Source: an uncultured Pelagibacteraceae bacterium | GTDB lineage: Bacteria > Pseudomonadota > Alphaproteobacteria > Pelagibacterales > Pelagibacteraceae | Direction of reading: 5' to 3' | Length of the DNA: 36,526 bases | Assembly: GCA_902552805.1 (NCBI GenBank) | Contig: CACDIC010000012.1 | Coordinates: 1 to 36,526, forward strand | Shown here: positions 8,446 to 17,379 of the stretch, piece after piece | Numbering within the stretch: position 1 is the stretch's first letter | How the letters are laid out: each line of letters starts with the position of its first letter | The notes under the pieces: model-generated | Told to the model about the DNA's origin: nothing | The model's input: the letters and a program-made list of their open reading frames with translations, nothing else | Databases searched by the model: none | Position numbers and translations under genes: made by a program

Positions 8446-10185
8446 ATGAATAGATTAATAAATCTAATTGATCATAATTTAAAATTGAGAATTTTAATTT
8501 TGGTTTTTTTTATGATTATCGCATCTTTTTTAGAACTTGCAGGGTTAGGTTTGGTAATATTAATCTTAAATTCATTTTTAGGACTAGACTCAAATTTTTT
8601 TGAAATTTTAAATAATTATTCTAATAATTTTCTGAAAAACGAAATAAATTTTAATCAACTAATATTTTTTATATTTATTTTATTTACAATTAAATTTCTG
8701 ATTTTGGTACTAGTGGCTTTACTAGAGTCAGATTTTATTGCTAGATTGAGAGAAAAAATTTCTAATAAATTGTATCATAATTTTTTAAACAGAGATGTAA
8801 AAAACCTCTTAAGAAAAAATAGTGCTGAATATATAAGGAATTTTACAGAAGAAATTTCAAATAGCCTCCAATTTATCTCAAGTAGTTTAAAGATAGTTTT
8901 AGACTCAATATTGATTTTTACTTTTTTAATATTTTTAATGTATTTTAATTTCATTATAACATTAATTGTTTTTGCTTTTTTTTCATTATTAGGATTAATG
9001 TATTATAGTTTAGTTAAAAATAGATTATCTAACTGGGCTTTTATAAGTTTAGAAAACAGAAAAAAAAAAATACAATTTGTTTCTGAGAGTTTTTCCTCCA
9101 TCAAATCAATCAAAATTTTATCAAGAGAAAATTATTTTTTTGATAAATTTAAGAAACAAATTCGATCAATAAGTAAAATATTATTCAAAGTTAATTTTTT
9201 AGGTGAATTACCAAGAAATATTTTTGAATATATATTGTTTATAAGCATTTTGGGCTTATTTTTTTATTTAATTCAAAATCAGTACTCAAATGAAAATATA
9301 ATTCAACTACTATCTATTTATACGCTTGTTGCCTTTAGACTTGTCCCGATAATGAATAGATTTTTAGGTCATACTCAAAAAATTAAACATAATTATCCTA
9401 GCATCAATAAACTTATAATAGAAAATGAGCAAAAAGTTGAGATAAAAAAAACAAAGATAATTAAATTAAATTTCAAAAAAAAAATTATTCTGAACATCAA
9501 AAATTTTTCATTTAATAAAAGCAAAAATTTTCTTCTTGAAAAAATAAATATAGAAATAAAAAAAAATTCTCAAATTGGAATAATTGGAGATAGTGGTAGC
9601 GGAAAAAGTACAATTATAGATATTTTATGTGGGTTTCAGCATAGCAAACACTCAAAATTAAAAGTGGATGGAGTTGATATCTTTAATTCTAAAAATTTAA
9701 ATAATTGGCAAAATTCACTAGGCTACGTCCCACAAAACATAATTATTTTGAATCAGTCTTTAAGAGAAAATGTTTTATTTGGTGCAGATAAAAAAGTTTT
9801 TAATGATGAAGCTTTAATAAATCTTCTTAAAAAGGTTGAGCTAGAAAAATTTATTAAAAATTCAGAAGGAGGTTTATCACAAATTTTACGACAAGATGGA
9901 CATAATATTTCTGGAGGTGAAAAACAAAGAATAGGTATAGCTAGAGCTTTAATTAATGATCCAGATATAATTATATTAGATGAAGCCACTAGTGGACTTG
10001 ATATAGAAACAGAAAATAATATTCTCAACACTATTAAAAAATTAAAAAAAACCTCAATAATAGTTTCACATAGATTAAATACTTTAAAAAATTGTGATAA
10101 AATTTATTTATTAAAAAATAAACAAGTTAATCAACTTAAGAAAAAACAAATCAAAGAACGTTTTGAAATGAATCAGTCAAAATAG
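8446..10185 (+). CDS. ABC transporter, fused permease and ATPase (MsbA/PglK-like flippase)
   Basis: A 579-residue half-transporter with about six N-terminal membrane helices (residues ~18-310) and a C-terminal nucleotide-binding domain. Walker A is 'GDSGSGKST' (~381-389), followed by a Q-loop in 'YVPQN', the signature 'ISGGEKQR' (~488), Walker B plus 'LDEATSGLD', and the H-loop 'VSHRLNT'. Exporters of this layout form homodimers that flip lipid-linked oligosaccharides or lipids. PglK, which flips an undecaprenyl-linked heptasaccharide, is similar in size (about 564). No Wzx flippase is seen in the window, so this is the best candidate for moving the lipid-linked glycan made by these genes across the inner membrane. 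It lies between rfbF and rfbG. Confidence 0.85.
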   Translation: MNRLINLIDHNLKLRILILVFFMIIASFLELAGLGLVILILNSFLGLDSNFFEILNNYSNNFLKNEINFNQLIFFIFILFTIKFLILVLVALLESDFIARLREKISNKLYHNFLNRDVKNLLRKNSAEYIRNFTEEISNSLQFISSSLKIVLDSILIFTFLIFLMYFNFIITLIVFAFFSLLGLMYYSLVKNRLSNWAFISLENRKKKIQFVSESFSSIKSIKILSRENYFFDKFKKQIRSISKILFKVNFLGELPRNIFEYILFISILGLFFYLIQNQYSNENIIQLLSIYTLVAFRLVPIMNRFLGHTQKIKHNYPSINKLIIENEQKVEIKKTKIIKLNFKKKIILNIKNFSFNKSKNFLLEKINIEIKKNSQIGIIGDSGSGKSTIIDILCGFQHSKHSKLKVDGVDIFNSKNLNNWQNSLGYVPQNIIILNQSLRENVLFGADKKVFNDEALINLLKKVELEKFIKNSEGGLSQILRQDGHNISGGEKQRIGIARALINDPDIIILDEATSGLDIETENNILNTIKKLKKTSIIVSHRLNTLKNCDKIYLLKNKQVNQLKKKQIKERFEMNQSK

Positions 10186-10271
10186 TTATAAATTAGAATA
10201 TAATATAAATTATCTTAGACAAATATTTATGAATAATATATATCTCGATTTTAACATTTATAGAAAAAATA

Positions 10272-11366
10272 TTGAGACTACCTAGTCAAAAATTCTGGCA
10301 TGGAAAAAAAGTGTTAGTCACAGGACACACTGGTTTTAAAGGTGGATGGCTGTGCGTATTGCTAGATATTTTAGGTTGCAAAACAAATGGTTTGTCTCTA
10401 GATCCTGTAGGTAAATATAATTTTTTTAACACAGTAAAATTAAAAAAAGTTTTATATAATGACTTTAGACAAGACATAAGTAATTTAAAAAAACTAGAAA
10501 AAGCTGTAAATAAATGTAAACCTGAGATCATTTTTCACTTAGCTGCACAATCAAGTGTTATACAAAGTTTTAAAAACTCTCATGATACTATTGTTTCAAA
10601 CATTATTGGAACAGCAAATATTCTAGAAGTCATTAAACAAAACAAGACAATCAAATCTGCTGTTTTAATAACTACAGATAAAGTTTATCAAAATTATAAG
10701 ATCAAAAAGTTTTTTGATGAGAATTCACAATTAGGTGGAGATGATATATATAGTGGTAGTAAAGCTTGTTGTGAATTATTGGTTCATAGTTATAGGAAAT
10801 CATTTATTGAAAACTCTAATTGTAATGTTGCAACTGTAAGAGCTGGAAATTGTTTTGGTGGAGGAGATTGGACAAAAGAAAGGATTGTTAAAGATATTCT
10901 AGAAACTTTAACAATAAATAAGACATTAACTCTTAGGAGTCCAGAAGCGACAAGGCCTTGGCAGCATGTGATAGAACCATTGATAGGATATTTGCTGCTT
11001 GCTGAGAGATTGTACTCTAAAAATGGTAAAAATTTTTCTGAGCCATGGAATTTTGGTCCTAGTTTACAACAGAATATGAAAGTTAAGAATTTAGTTAATC
11101 TTTTTAAAAAAAAGATTGGATCTAAATCAAAAATATTAATTGATAAAAAAAGCAAAAAATTTCACAACAAGAAAATTGATATTTTTGAATCAAAAGACTT
11201 AAATATAAATAGTAAAAAGACCTATAAAAAATTACTATGGAAACCAAGATTATCAATTGAAAACTCAGTACAAATGACAGTTGATTGGTATAATGCTTTT
11301 AAATTGAAAAAAGATCTATTTGAATTTACAAAAAATCAAATTAACAAATATTTAAAAATAAAGTAA
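10272..11366 (+). CDS. rfbG: CDP-glucose 4,6-dehydratase
   Basis: A 364-residue extended SDR. The NAD motif is 'TGHTGFKG' (17-24) and the active site is 'ITTDKVY' (133-139) with Tyr160-x-x-x-Lys164 ('YSGSK'). 'RAGNCFGGGDW' and 'RPWQHVIEPL' are characteristic of RfbG. It converts CDP-glucose to CDP-4-keto-6-deoxyglucose. The start is a TTG; an in-frame stop at 10230 lies upstream and there is no ATG in frame, so TTG at 10272 is the best start. An out-of-frame ATG at 10229 opens an 18-codon ORF ending inside this gene, which I do not call. A weak promoter-like pair (TAGACA at 10216, TATATC at 10239) lies in the 86-base spacer. Confidence 0.9.
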   Translation: MRLPSQKFWHGKKVLVTGHTGFKGGWLCVLLDILGCKTNGLSLDPVGKYNFFNTVKLKKVLYNDFRQDISNLKKLEKAVNKCKPEIIFHLAAQSSVIQSFKNSHDTIVSNIIGTANILEVIKQNKTIKSAVLITTDKVYQNYKIKKFFDENSQLGGDDIYSGSKACCELLVHSYRKSFIENSNCNVATVRAGNCFGGGDWTKERIVKDILETLTINKTLTLRSPEATRPWQHVIEPLIGYLLLAERLYSKNGKNFSEPWNFGPSLQQNMKVKNLVNLFKKKIGSKSKILIDKKSKKFHNKKIDIFESKDLNINSKKTYKKLLWKPRLSIENSVQMTVDWYNAFKLKKDLFEFTKNQINKYLKIK

Positions 11367-11392
11367 ATTGAATTACTTTCTATATTCCTATT

Positions 11393-11420
11393 TTGATATT
11401 TGTATTGATAGATTTAATAT
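11393..11420 (+). promoter_or_regulatory. Possible sigma-70 promoter upstream of the C-methyltransferase gene
   Basis: TTGATA (11393-11398) and TAATAT (11415-11420) are separated by 16 bases within the 88-base spacer after rfbG, about 35 bases before the ATG at 11455. In such AT-rich DNA matches of this quality occur by chance, so support is weak. The spacer size and position are what make it worth noting. Confidence 0.28.
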
Positions 11421-11454
11421 TTTAGAAAGCAAAAATCATGAATAATAATTTTAA

Positions 11455-12726
11455 ATGAAATGTAGAAATTGTAACTTTAAAAATATTAAAAAAGTAATTA
11501 GTATTGGCAAACAGCCATTAAGTGGAATTTTTTTAAAAAAAAAATCTTATAGTTTAAAAAAATATTCATTAGATTTATTTCTGTGCAACCATTGTAATCT
11601 TATTCAACTCGGCAAAAATGCTCCTGAGAAAAAAATGTTTGGACAAACTTACGGCTATCAATCTTCAATTAGTAAGTTAATGACTAATCATTTAAAAAAA
11701 ATTTATAAAAAGTTAATTCATAAAAAATATATCAATAATAAATCTTCAGTTTTAGATATAGGAAGTAATGATGGAACATTTCTAAATTTTTTTAAAAAAA
11801 CTAATCATCTTTATGGAATAGATCCGACAGCTAATAAATTTAAAAAATTTTATAAACCATATATAACAAGAATTAATGATTTTTTTTCATTCGAAAACAT
11901 AAAAAAAAAATCTAGTAGTCAGATTAAAAAAAAATTTGATTTAATTACATCTATAGCCATGTTTTATGATATTAATGATCCAAATAAATTTTGTAAGGAT
12001 GTATATAAGTTATTAAATCCGAATGGTATATGGGTTCTAGAGTTTTCTTACTTTCCGTTATTACTCAAAAATCTAACATTTGATCAAATTTGTCATGAGC
12101 ATGTAACATATCTCACATTAATGGTTTTCAAAAATATTGTTGAAAAAAATAATCTTAAGATAATTGAAATTTCATTAAATGAAATCAATGGTGGAAGTAT
12201 TCAAATTATTTGTACGAAAAAAACATCTAGGAGAAAAATTATCTCAAAATCGTTCATAAAAAATTTATTGAATGATGAAAAGAAAATTAAAATTAAGTCT
12301 TATAAAAATTTTAATAAAAGAATATCCAATCTAAAAAAAAAATTTAATAAGTTTCTTAAAAAGAACAAAAAAAAAAATATTTATGGATACGGAGCATCAA
12401 CTAAAGGAAATATTGTTTTAAATTATTGTAATATTAAAAATCATAATCTTAATTATATTTGTGATGCAAATATTTTAAAAAAGGGACTTTTTACACCAGG
12501 ATCAAATATAAAGATAATATCCAAAGAAAAAATGCGCGATGATCAGCCAGATTATTTAGTAATATTTATTTGGTCATTTAGAAAAGAAGTAATCAAAGAA
12601 GAAATAAATTTTATTAAAAAAGGTGGTAAATTAATTTTTTTGCTTCCAAGATTCCATATAATTGGTAAAAAAAATTATAAAAAATATTTAAAAAAAAATT
12701 TTATTGAACAATCTTACAAATATTAA
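11455..12726 (+). CDS. Zinc-binding SAM-dependent C-methyltransferase of deoxysugar biosynthesis
   Basis: A 423-residue protein with the three-part layout of sugar C-methyltransferases such as TylCIII. An N-terminal zinc site uses Cys3, Cys6, Cys44 and Cys47. A central SAM-binding Rossmann domain has 'VLDIGSNDGTFL'. The active-site block 'ICHEHVTYLTL' matches the family's HEH-x-x-Y, and the C-terminal domain has 'IYGYGASTKGN'. These enzymes methylate a ring carbon (C-3 in the known cases) of a 4-keto-deoxysugar nucleotide. The product of the adjacent RfbG, CDP-4-keto-6-deoxyglucose, is therefore a natural precursor. A branched-chain deoxysugar is the likely result. Confidence 0.82.
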   Translation: MKCRNCNFKNIKKVISIGKQPLSGIFLKKKSYSLKKYSLDLFLCNHCNLIQLGKNAPEKKMFGQTYGYQSSISKLMTNHLKKIYKKLIHKKYINNKSSVLDIGSNDGTFLNFFKKTNHLYGIDPTANKFKKFYKPYITRINDFFSFENIKKKSSSQIKKKFDLITSIAMFYDINDPNKFCKDVYKLLNPNGIWVLEFSYFPLLLKNLTFDQICHEHVTYLTLMVFKNIVEKNNLKIIEISLNEINGGSIQIICTKKTSRRKIISKSFIKNLLNDEKKIKIKSYKNFNKRISNLKKKFNKFLKKNKKKNIYGYGASTKGNIVLNYCNIKNHNLNYICDANILKKGLFTPGSNIKIISKEKMRDDQPDYLVIFIWSFRKEVIKEEINFIKKGGKLIFLLPRFHIIGKKNYKKYLKKNFIEQSYKY

Positions 12727-12732
12727 CATTTA

Positions 12733-13752
12733 ATGAGTATTGGAATTTGTATACCAACATATAACAGATTTAATGAATTAAAAAATTGCTTAAATTCGAT
12801 TTATATTGCTTACTCAAAACATGAAAAAATCAAACTTGAAATTTGTATTTCTGATAATAGTGAAAGTCATCAAAATTTGAAAACAATTCAGTATTTCAGA
12901 AAGAAATTTAGAAATAAGGTGAAAATTAATTATCAAAAATTTTTGTCAAATAAAGGTGTAGCAAAAAATTATTTAAAATGTGTTTCGATGTCAAATTCTG
13001 AGTATGTTTGGACCTTAGGTGATGATGACCTGGTAACACCAGATGCGTTCATAATTATTAGTAAATTATTAAAAAAAAAACATATAGACTATTTTTTTAT
13101 AAATTCATATTTATTGAGAAAAGATGTTATTAAAGGAAATTTATTGTTTAATACAAATAAATTACCCAAAAATATGGAGCCGTTTTCCAAATTAAAAAGG
13201 GATAAAGAAGTAAAGTTTTTTGAGCTAATTGACCCAAAAGTAACCTATGATTTTTTAATGGCTATTTTCTTTTCATTATTTAAAAAAAAAAAATGGGATG
13301 AAAATCTTAATATTTTAAATAAAAGAAAACTTAAAGATAATAGATGGTTATCTAATTTTGAAAATTCTTGTTTTAATCAAATTGTTTTTGTAAAAGCTTT
13401 TAAAAATTCAAATGCTTATTTTCAATCTAAACCTTTGAGTGTTAATACGTCCTCAAGTCGTGACTGGAAGATCATGTATTATTTTTTAGAAATCGTGAGA
13501 TTCCCCGAAATACTTGAGTATTATAGAAGAAACGGGTTAGGGTTAAGAAGATATTTATATTGCAAAAATCATTCCTTAAGAAATTTTTTTAATTTTTTTT
13601 TCGCAATTTATTTATACAGAAATAAAAAATCTGGTTGGGAATATGTAAATGTATATAAACATATCTTAACAAATATATTTTATCCTAATGCAATTATGTC
13701 AATTTTTTACTATTTCTTTAGAAGATTAAAAAAAATTTGTAAAAGCTCTTAA
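12733..13752 (+). CDS. Glycosyltransferase family 2 (abequosyltransferase-like)
   Basis: A 339-residue GT-A protein: 'GICIPTYNRFNEL' (3-15), 'EICISDNSE', and the D-x-D block 'WTLGDDDLVTP', which carries the metal-coordinating aspartates. The 'LGDDD' form is typical of the RfbV-like branch that transfers deoxysugars. That would fit the CDP-deoxysugar genes around it, but donor specificity cannot be read from the sequence. The C-terminal ~60 residues are basic and aromatic and probably membrane-associating. It begins 6 bases after the methyltransferase stop and ends 1 base before the next start, so it is co-transcribed with its neighbours. A run of 12 A residues (13282-13293) lies within it. 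Confidence 0.8.
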   Translation: MSIGICIPTYNRFNELKNCLNSIYIAYSKHEKIKLEICISDNSESHQNLKTIQYFRKKFRNKVKINYQKFLSNKGVAKNYLKCVSMSNSEYVWTLGDDDLVTPDAFIIISKLLKKKHIDYFFINSYLLRKDVIKGNLLFNTNKLPKNMEPFSKLKRDKEVKFFELIDPKVTYDFLMAIFFSLFKKKKWDENLNILNKRKLKDNRWLSNFENSCFNQIVFVKAFKNSNAYFQSKPLSVNTSSSRDWKIMYYFLEIVRFPEILEYYRRNGLGLRRYLYCKNHSLRNFFNFFFAIYLYRNKKSGWEYVNVYKHILTNIFYPNAIMSIFYYFFRRLKKICKSS

Positions 13753-13753
13753 A

Positions 13754-14515
13754 ATGAAAATTTTAATAATATGTGCTGGAGATAGGTCAAATAATAAAAT
13801 TGCTTTAAGTTGCATAAAATTTTTATATCATAAAAATTTGGATCATTTAACTGTCTGTTTGTTAGATAAGAATAAAGATATTTTAAATTTTTTAAAAAAA
13901 AAAAAAATAAATTATATAACTAAAAACATTGAAAGATTTTTCAAAAGAATAAAAAAAAACGAATTTGATTGGTTATTGAATATATGGGGATATAAAATTT
14001 TAAAAAAAGATTTTATAAAAAAGTTTAAAAAAAACTTAAATCTGCATCCGTCTTTTTTACCATATAATAGAGGAAGAGATCCTTATTATTTTTCAATAAT
14101 TAATAATACTCCAATTGGTATTTGTATTCATGAAATGAATGATACTATAGATGGAGGAAAATATTATATCCGTAAAAAGTTTGATTTGAAATTTCCTATC
14201 ACAGCTGGTGAAGTATTTGAAAAATGTTTAAAAGAAATTAAATATTTGTTTTTAAATAATTGGATGAAAATACGAAATAATAGAATTAATTTAAAAAGTT
14301 TTAAAAAAAAAATTAAAAAAATTAATAAAAGGAAAGAATTAGTAGAACAAAATTTTTTGAATTTAGATGACATAAAAAATTATAAAAATAAAATCTTTGT
14401 TTTGAATTGTTTAGCTCAAGATTTTAAGTTTTTAAAACACCAAATTAAAATTCACGGTAAAATTTATAATGTTCAACTAAAATTACAATTAGCTAAAAAA
14501 AAAATATGGAAATAA
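13754..14515 (+). CDS. Formyltransferase-family protein (sugar N-formyltransferase candidate)
   Basis: A 253-residue protein whose core matches the formyl_transf_N fold of Fmt, PurN and sugar N-formyltransferases. 'LNLHPSFLPYNRGRDP' gives Asn96 and His98, and 'NDTIDGG' gives Asp133, the Asn/His/Asp triad that positions N10-formyl-tetrahydrofolate. Sugar N-formyltransferases act on the amino group installed by a PLP aminotransferase, and one is encoded two genes downstream (15274-16422). The C-terminal half is lysine-rich and does not obviously match an Fmt C-terminal domain. A run of 14 A residues (13894-13907) at codons ~47-51 is a potential slippage site that would truncate the protein. The gene overlaps the next one by 10 bases. 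Confidence 0.75.
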   Translation: MKILIICAGDRSNNKIALSCIKFLYHKNLDHLTVCLLDKNKDILNFLKKKKINYITKNIERFFKRIKKNEFDWLLNIWGYKILKKDFIKKFKKNLNLHPSFLPYNRGRDPYYFSIINNTPIGICIHEMNDTIDGGKYYIRKKFDLKFPITAGEVFEKCLKEIKYLFLNNWMKIRNNRINLKSFKKKIKKINKRKELVEQNFLNLDDIKNYKNKIFVLNCLAQDFKFLKHQIKIHGKIYNVQLKLQLAKKKIWK

Positions 14516-15267
14516 ATGATAAAAACGTTAGAACTGCAATAATATTATGTGGCGGTAGAGGTTTAAGATTAGGTTCTATTTCAAAAAAATTTCCTAAATC
14601 TTTGGTCAAAGTTCAGGGAAAACCGATATTATGGTATATTATTAAAATTTTAAAAAAAAATAATTTTAATCATCTCATTTTACCACTAGGCTATAAAGGG
14701 AATTTAATCAAAAATTATTTAAAAAAGAAAAACTTTTTTAATTTAAAAATAGATTTAGTTGATACAGGTGTTAATTCAAATATCGGGAAAAGAATAAAGA
14801 TTGTAGAAAAAAAAATATTATCTGAAAATTTACTTATACTTAATGGTGATGCAATTTTTGATTTTGAATTAGACAAAATTTTTAAAAATCATGTAAAAAA
14901 AAATTCTGGCGCTACTTTCCTTAATGCCGAGAGTGTTTATCAATTTGGAACGGTTTGCATTAAAAATAATAAAGTTGTAGATTTTAATAGAAATATAGTT
15001 TTTGAGTCAGTAAATGTTAAGAATAAAAAAAATATTATTGCATTTAATTATGCTGGACTTTTAATTGTAAATAAAAATATTTTGATTAAACATTCTAAAA
15101 TTTATAGAAATTCAATAAATTTTGAAAAAAAACTTTATCCATTACTAATAAGAAAATATCCTTCAAGATTAGTAAAAATAAATGGTTTTTTTCATTCAAT
15201 AGATAATATGAAGGATATAATGATAGCTAATAAGAAAAATTTAAAAAATTTTTTTAAATTCAAATAA
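14506..15267 (+). CDS. Nucleotidyltransferase, RfbF/Cj1416-like
   Basis: A 253-residue sugar-phosphate-type nucleotidyltransferase: 'ILCGGRGLRLGS' (13-24), 'FPKSLVKVQGKPI', 'LPLGYKG', 'VDTGVNSNIGKR', 'LILNGDAIFDFEL' with the metal Asp, and 'GFFHSIDNMKD' near the end. It differs from the rfbF copy at 7716, lacking the PPARFG and WINGGFF blocks, so it should have another substrate. The 'LNGDAIFDF' and 'HSIDN' features and the length remind me of the CTP:phosphoglutamine cytidylyltransferases (Cj1416 type) of capsule phosphoramidate synthesis. An ordinary sugar-1-phosphate nucleotidyltransferase serving the adjacent aminotransferase is equally possible. It overlaps the formyltransferase gene by 10 bases. 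Confidence 0.72.
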   Translation: MEINDKNVRTAIILCGGRGLRLGSISKKFPKSLVKVQGKPILWYIIKILKKNNFNHLILPLGYKGNLIKNYLKKKNFFNLKIDLVDTGVNSNIGKRIKIVEKKILSENLLILNGDAIFDFELDKIFKNHVKKNSGATFLNAESVYQFGTVCIKNNKVVDFNRNIVFESVNVKNKKNIIAFNYAGLLIVNKNILIKHSKIYRNSINFEKKLYPLLIRKYPSRLVKINGFFHSIDNMKDIMIANKKNLKNFFKFK

Positions 15268-15273
15268 GATATT

Positions 15274-16422
15274 ATGTCTAAAAATAACATGCAAATCAGA
15301 CTTTTTAAGCCATCATTCAATAATGATGAAATAGAATCTATTAAAGAAGCTTTCAAATTACCATGGTTAGGCTATGGAAAAAAAGTTAAAAAATTTGAAA
15401 AAGATTTTTCAAAATTTATTGGTTCTAAGTTTTCAATTGGATTAAATTCTTGCACAGCTGCCTTACATATAGCTTTAGCAGTGAATAATTTTAAAAGAAA
15501 AAAAAAGGTTTTGGTTCCTGTTATGACTTTTAGTGCTACTGCAGCATCAGTTTTGTATAACGATTTAGAGCCTATATTTGTTGATATAAATAAAGACAAC
15601 TTAAATATTAATTTTGATGATTTAAAAAAAAAATATACCAAAGATTGTGTTGCTTTACTCGCCGTACATTTTGGAGGTCATCCTTGTGAAATGGATAAAA
15701 TAACTGATTGGGCTAGAAAAAAAAAATTAATAGTCATAGAAGATTGTGCTCACACACTTGGAGGTGAGTTTAAAGGAAAAAAATTAGGAACTTGGGGGGA
15801 TTTTGGTTGTTACAGTTTTGAGGATAAAAAAATTATATCAACTGGAGATGGTGGGACATTGTGCACTAATAATAAAAAGAAATTTGAACTTTTAAAATCA
15901 ATTTCTTTTCATGGATGGAGCAAAGATCCTTGGGAAAGACATAAAAAAAGGAAAAATAAAAATCATTGGTATTATCAAATCCAAAATTTAGGTTTCAAGT
16001 ACAATATGAATGATTTAATTGCATCAATAGCGATCAGCCAACTTAAAAAATTAAAAAATTTCAATAGAATAAGAATTAAAATACTTAGAGAATATATTTT
16101 TCAATTAAAGGATTTAAAAAACTTTACATTTGCTATCGATTACAGATTAAAAAATTCTTGTTATTGGTTATTAATTTTAAAAACTAAAAAAAGAGATAAG
16201 TTTATTAATTATCTTAAACTAAACGGTATTTCATCAACAGTTCATTTAATGCCTCTTAATTACCACCCATTATATAAAAAATATAAAGCCAAAACTCCCA
16301 TATCAAATAAGACTTGGAAAAATTTAGTCAGTTTACCTTTGTTCATTGATTTGAAAAAAAATCAAATTGATTATATAGTTAAAAAAATAAAAGAATTTGA
16401 TAAAAATTATTTCAATTTTTAA
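15274..16422 (+). CDS. DegT/DnrJ/EryC1/StrS-family sugar aminotransferase
   Basis: A 382-residue PLP enzyme of fold type I. 'LNSCTAALHIAL' (57-68) is the cofactor-phosphate loop, 'IEDCAHTLGG' (155-164) contains Asp157 for the pyridine nitrogen, and 'CYSFEDKKIISTGDGG' (179-194) carries the Schiff-base Lys186. Because Lys is present instead of His, this is an aminotransferase rather than an RfbH-type 3-dehydrase. It should aminate a keto-sugar nucleotide, plausibly the CDP-4-keto-6-deoxy sugar from RfbG, using glutamate. The product would be the substrate for the formyltransferase upstream. It starts 6 bases after the nucleotidyltransferase gene. Confidence 0.88.
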   Translation: MSKNNMQIRLFKPSFNNDEIESIKEAFKLPWLGYGKKVKKFEKDFSKFIGSKFSIGLNSCTAALHIALAVNNFKRKKKVLVPVMTFSATAASVLYNDLEPIFVDINKDNLNINFDDLKKKYTKDCVALLAVHFGGHPCEMDKITDWARKKKLIVIEDCAHTLGGEFKGKKLGTWGDFGCYSFEDKKIISTGDGGTLCTNNKKKFELLKSISFHGWSKDPWERHKKRKNKNHWYYQIQNLGFKYNMNDLIASIAISQLKKLKNFNRIRIKILREYIFQLKDLKNFTFAIDYRLKNSCYWLLILKTKKRDKFINYLKLNGISSTVHLMPLNYHPLYKKYKAKTPISNKTWKNLVSLPLFIDLKKNQIDYIVKKIKEFDKNYFNF

Positions 16423-16466
16423 AATAATTTTATTTATTTATAAACAATATAATTCATAAAAGTATT

Positions 16467-17369
16467 TTGCAAAATAAAATAAAAATTTTAATTCCTGGTG
16501 GAACAGGATTCATTGGTTATCATTTAAGCTCATTTCTTATTAAGAAAGGATGGGTTGTACATTCATTATCTAAATCAAAACCAAAAAAAAATAGAAAAGT
16601 ACCAGGAGTGAAATACATATTTTGCGACATTAGAAATAAAAAAAAATTAAAAGATAAATTAAATAATTATTACGACTACATTGTTAATTTATCTGGATAC
16701 GTTGATCATTCAAAAAATGAATCAATTACTAGAATACATTTTCAAGGTTGTAAAAATTTAGTTTCAAATTTTCAAAATAATAAACCAAGAAAATTTATTC
16801 AAATTGGTTCAAGTATAGAGTATGGAAAACGAAAATCTCCCCAAAAAGAAATATCTATAAAAAAAATAGATACATTATCAGTATATGGTAATGCTAAATT
16901 AAAAAGCACACTTTTTTTATTATCTCTCTTTAATAAAAAAAGTTTTCCATCCACAATTTTACGACTTTATTTGGTTTATGGTCCAAACCAAGATTATAAT
17001 AGAATAATACCTTATGTAATAAGTAAATCTCTAAAAGGAAAAAAATTTAATTGTTCCCCAGGAAATCAATTTAGAGATTTTACACATATAAAAGACGTTA
17101 TTGACGCAATATATAAAACTATAAAGTCTAAAAAATCAAATGGCGAAGTAATCAACATCGGTTATGGAAGACCGATTAAGATAAAAGATGTAATACAAAA
17201 AATCGTAAAATATGTTGGTAAAGGTGAGCCAATATTTAGTAAGTTAAAAATTAGAAATGATGAACCTCTTAAACTTTATCCAAACATAAGTAAGGCAAAA
17301 AAAATTCTAAATTGGTCGCCAAAAATAAGTTTCAGAAAGGGCATAAAAAAAACAATAAAATATTACTAA
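16467..17369 (+). CDS. NAD-dependent epimerase/dehydratase (SDR), probable 4-ketoreductase
   Basis: A 300-residue extended SDR: 'IPGGTGFIG' (9-17), 'IQIGSSIEYGK' with the catalytic Ser, and 'VYGNAKLK', giving the Tyr-x-x-x-Lys pair. 'LRLYLVYGPNQD' and 'FRDFTHIKDV' are typical substrate-domain blocks. Short members next to rfbF, rfbG and a C-methyltransferase usually reduce the 4-keto group as the last step to the finished CDP-sugar, which is what I infer here. The start is a TTG preceded by a 44-base spacer; no ATG is available near the N-terminal motif. Confidence 0.8.
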   Translation: MQNKIKILIPGGTGFIGYHLSSFLIKKGWVVHSLSKSKPKKNRKVPGVKYIFCDIRNKKKLKDKLNNYYDYIVNLSGYVDHSKNESITRIHFQGCKNLVSNFQNNKPRKFIQIGSSIEYGKRKSPQKEISIKKIDTLSVYGNAKLKSTLFLLSLFNKKSFPSTILRLYLVYGPNQDYNRIIPYVISKSLKGKKFNCSPGNQFRDFTHIKDVIDAIYKTIKSKKSNGEVINIGYGRPIKIKDVIQKIVKYVGKGEPIFSKLKIRNDEPLKLYPNISKAKKILNWSPKISFRKGIKKTIKYY

Positions 17370-17379
17370 TTTAATAGAA

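Noticed and set aside
10229-10285. 18-codon ORF with an ATG just ahead of rfbG, ending inside it
   Set aside because: No recognisable protein, no clear ribosome-binding site, and AT-rich spacers give such ORFs by chance. rfbG itself needs the TTG start.
15274-16422. Possible RfbH (CDP-4-keto-6-deoxyglucose-3-dehydrase)
   Set aside because: RfbH has His in place of the PLP lysine and iron-sulfur cysteines; this protein keeps Lys186 and lacks that cysteine set.
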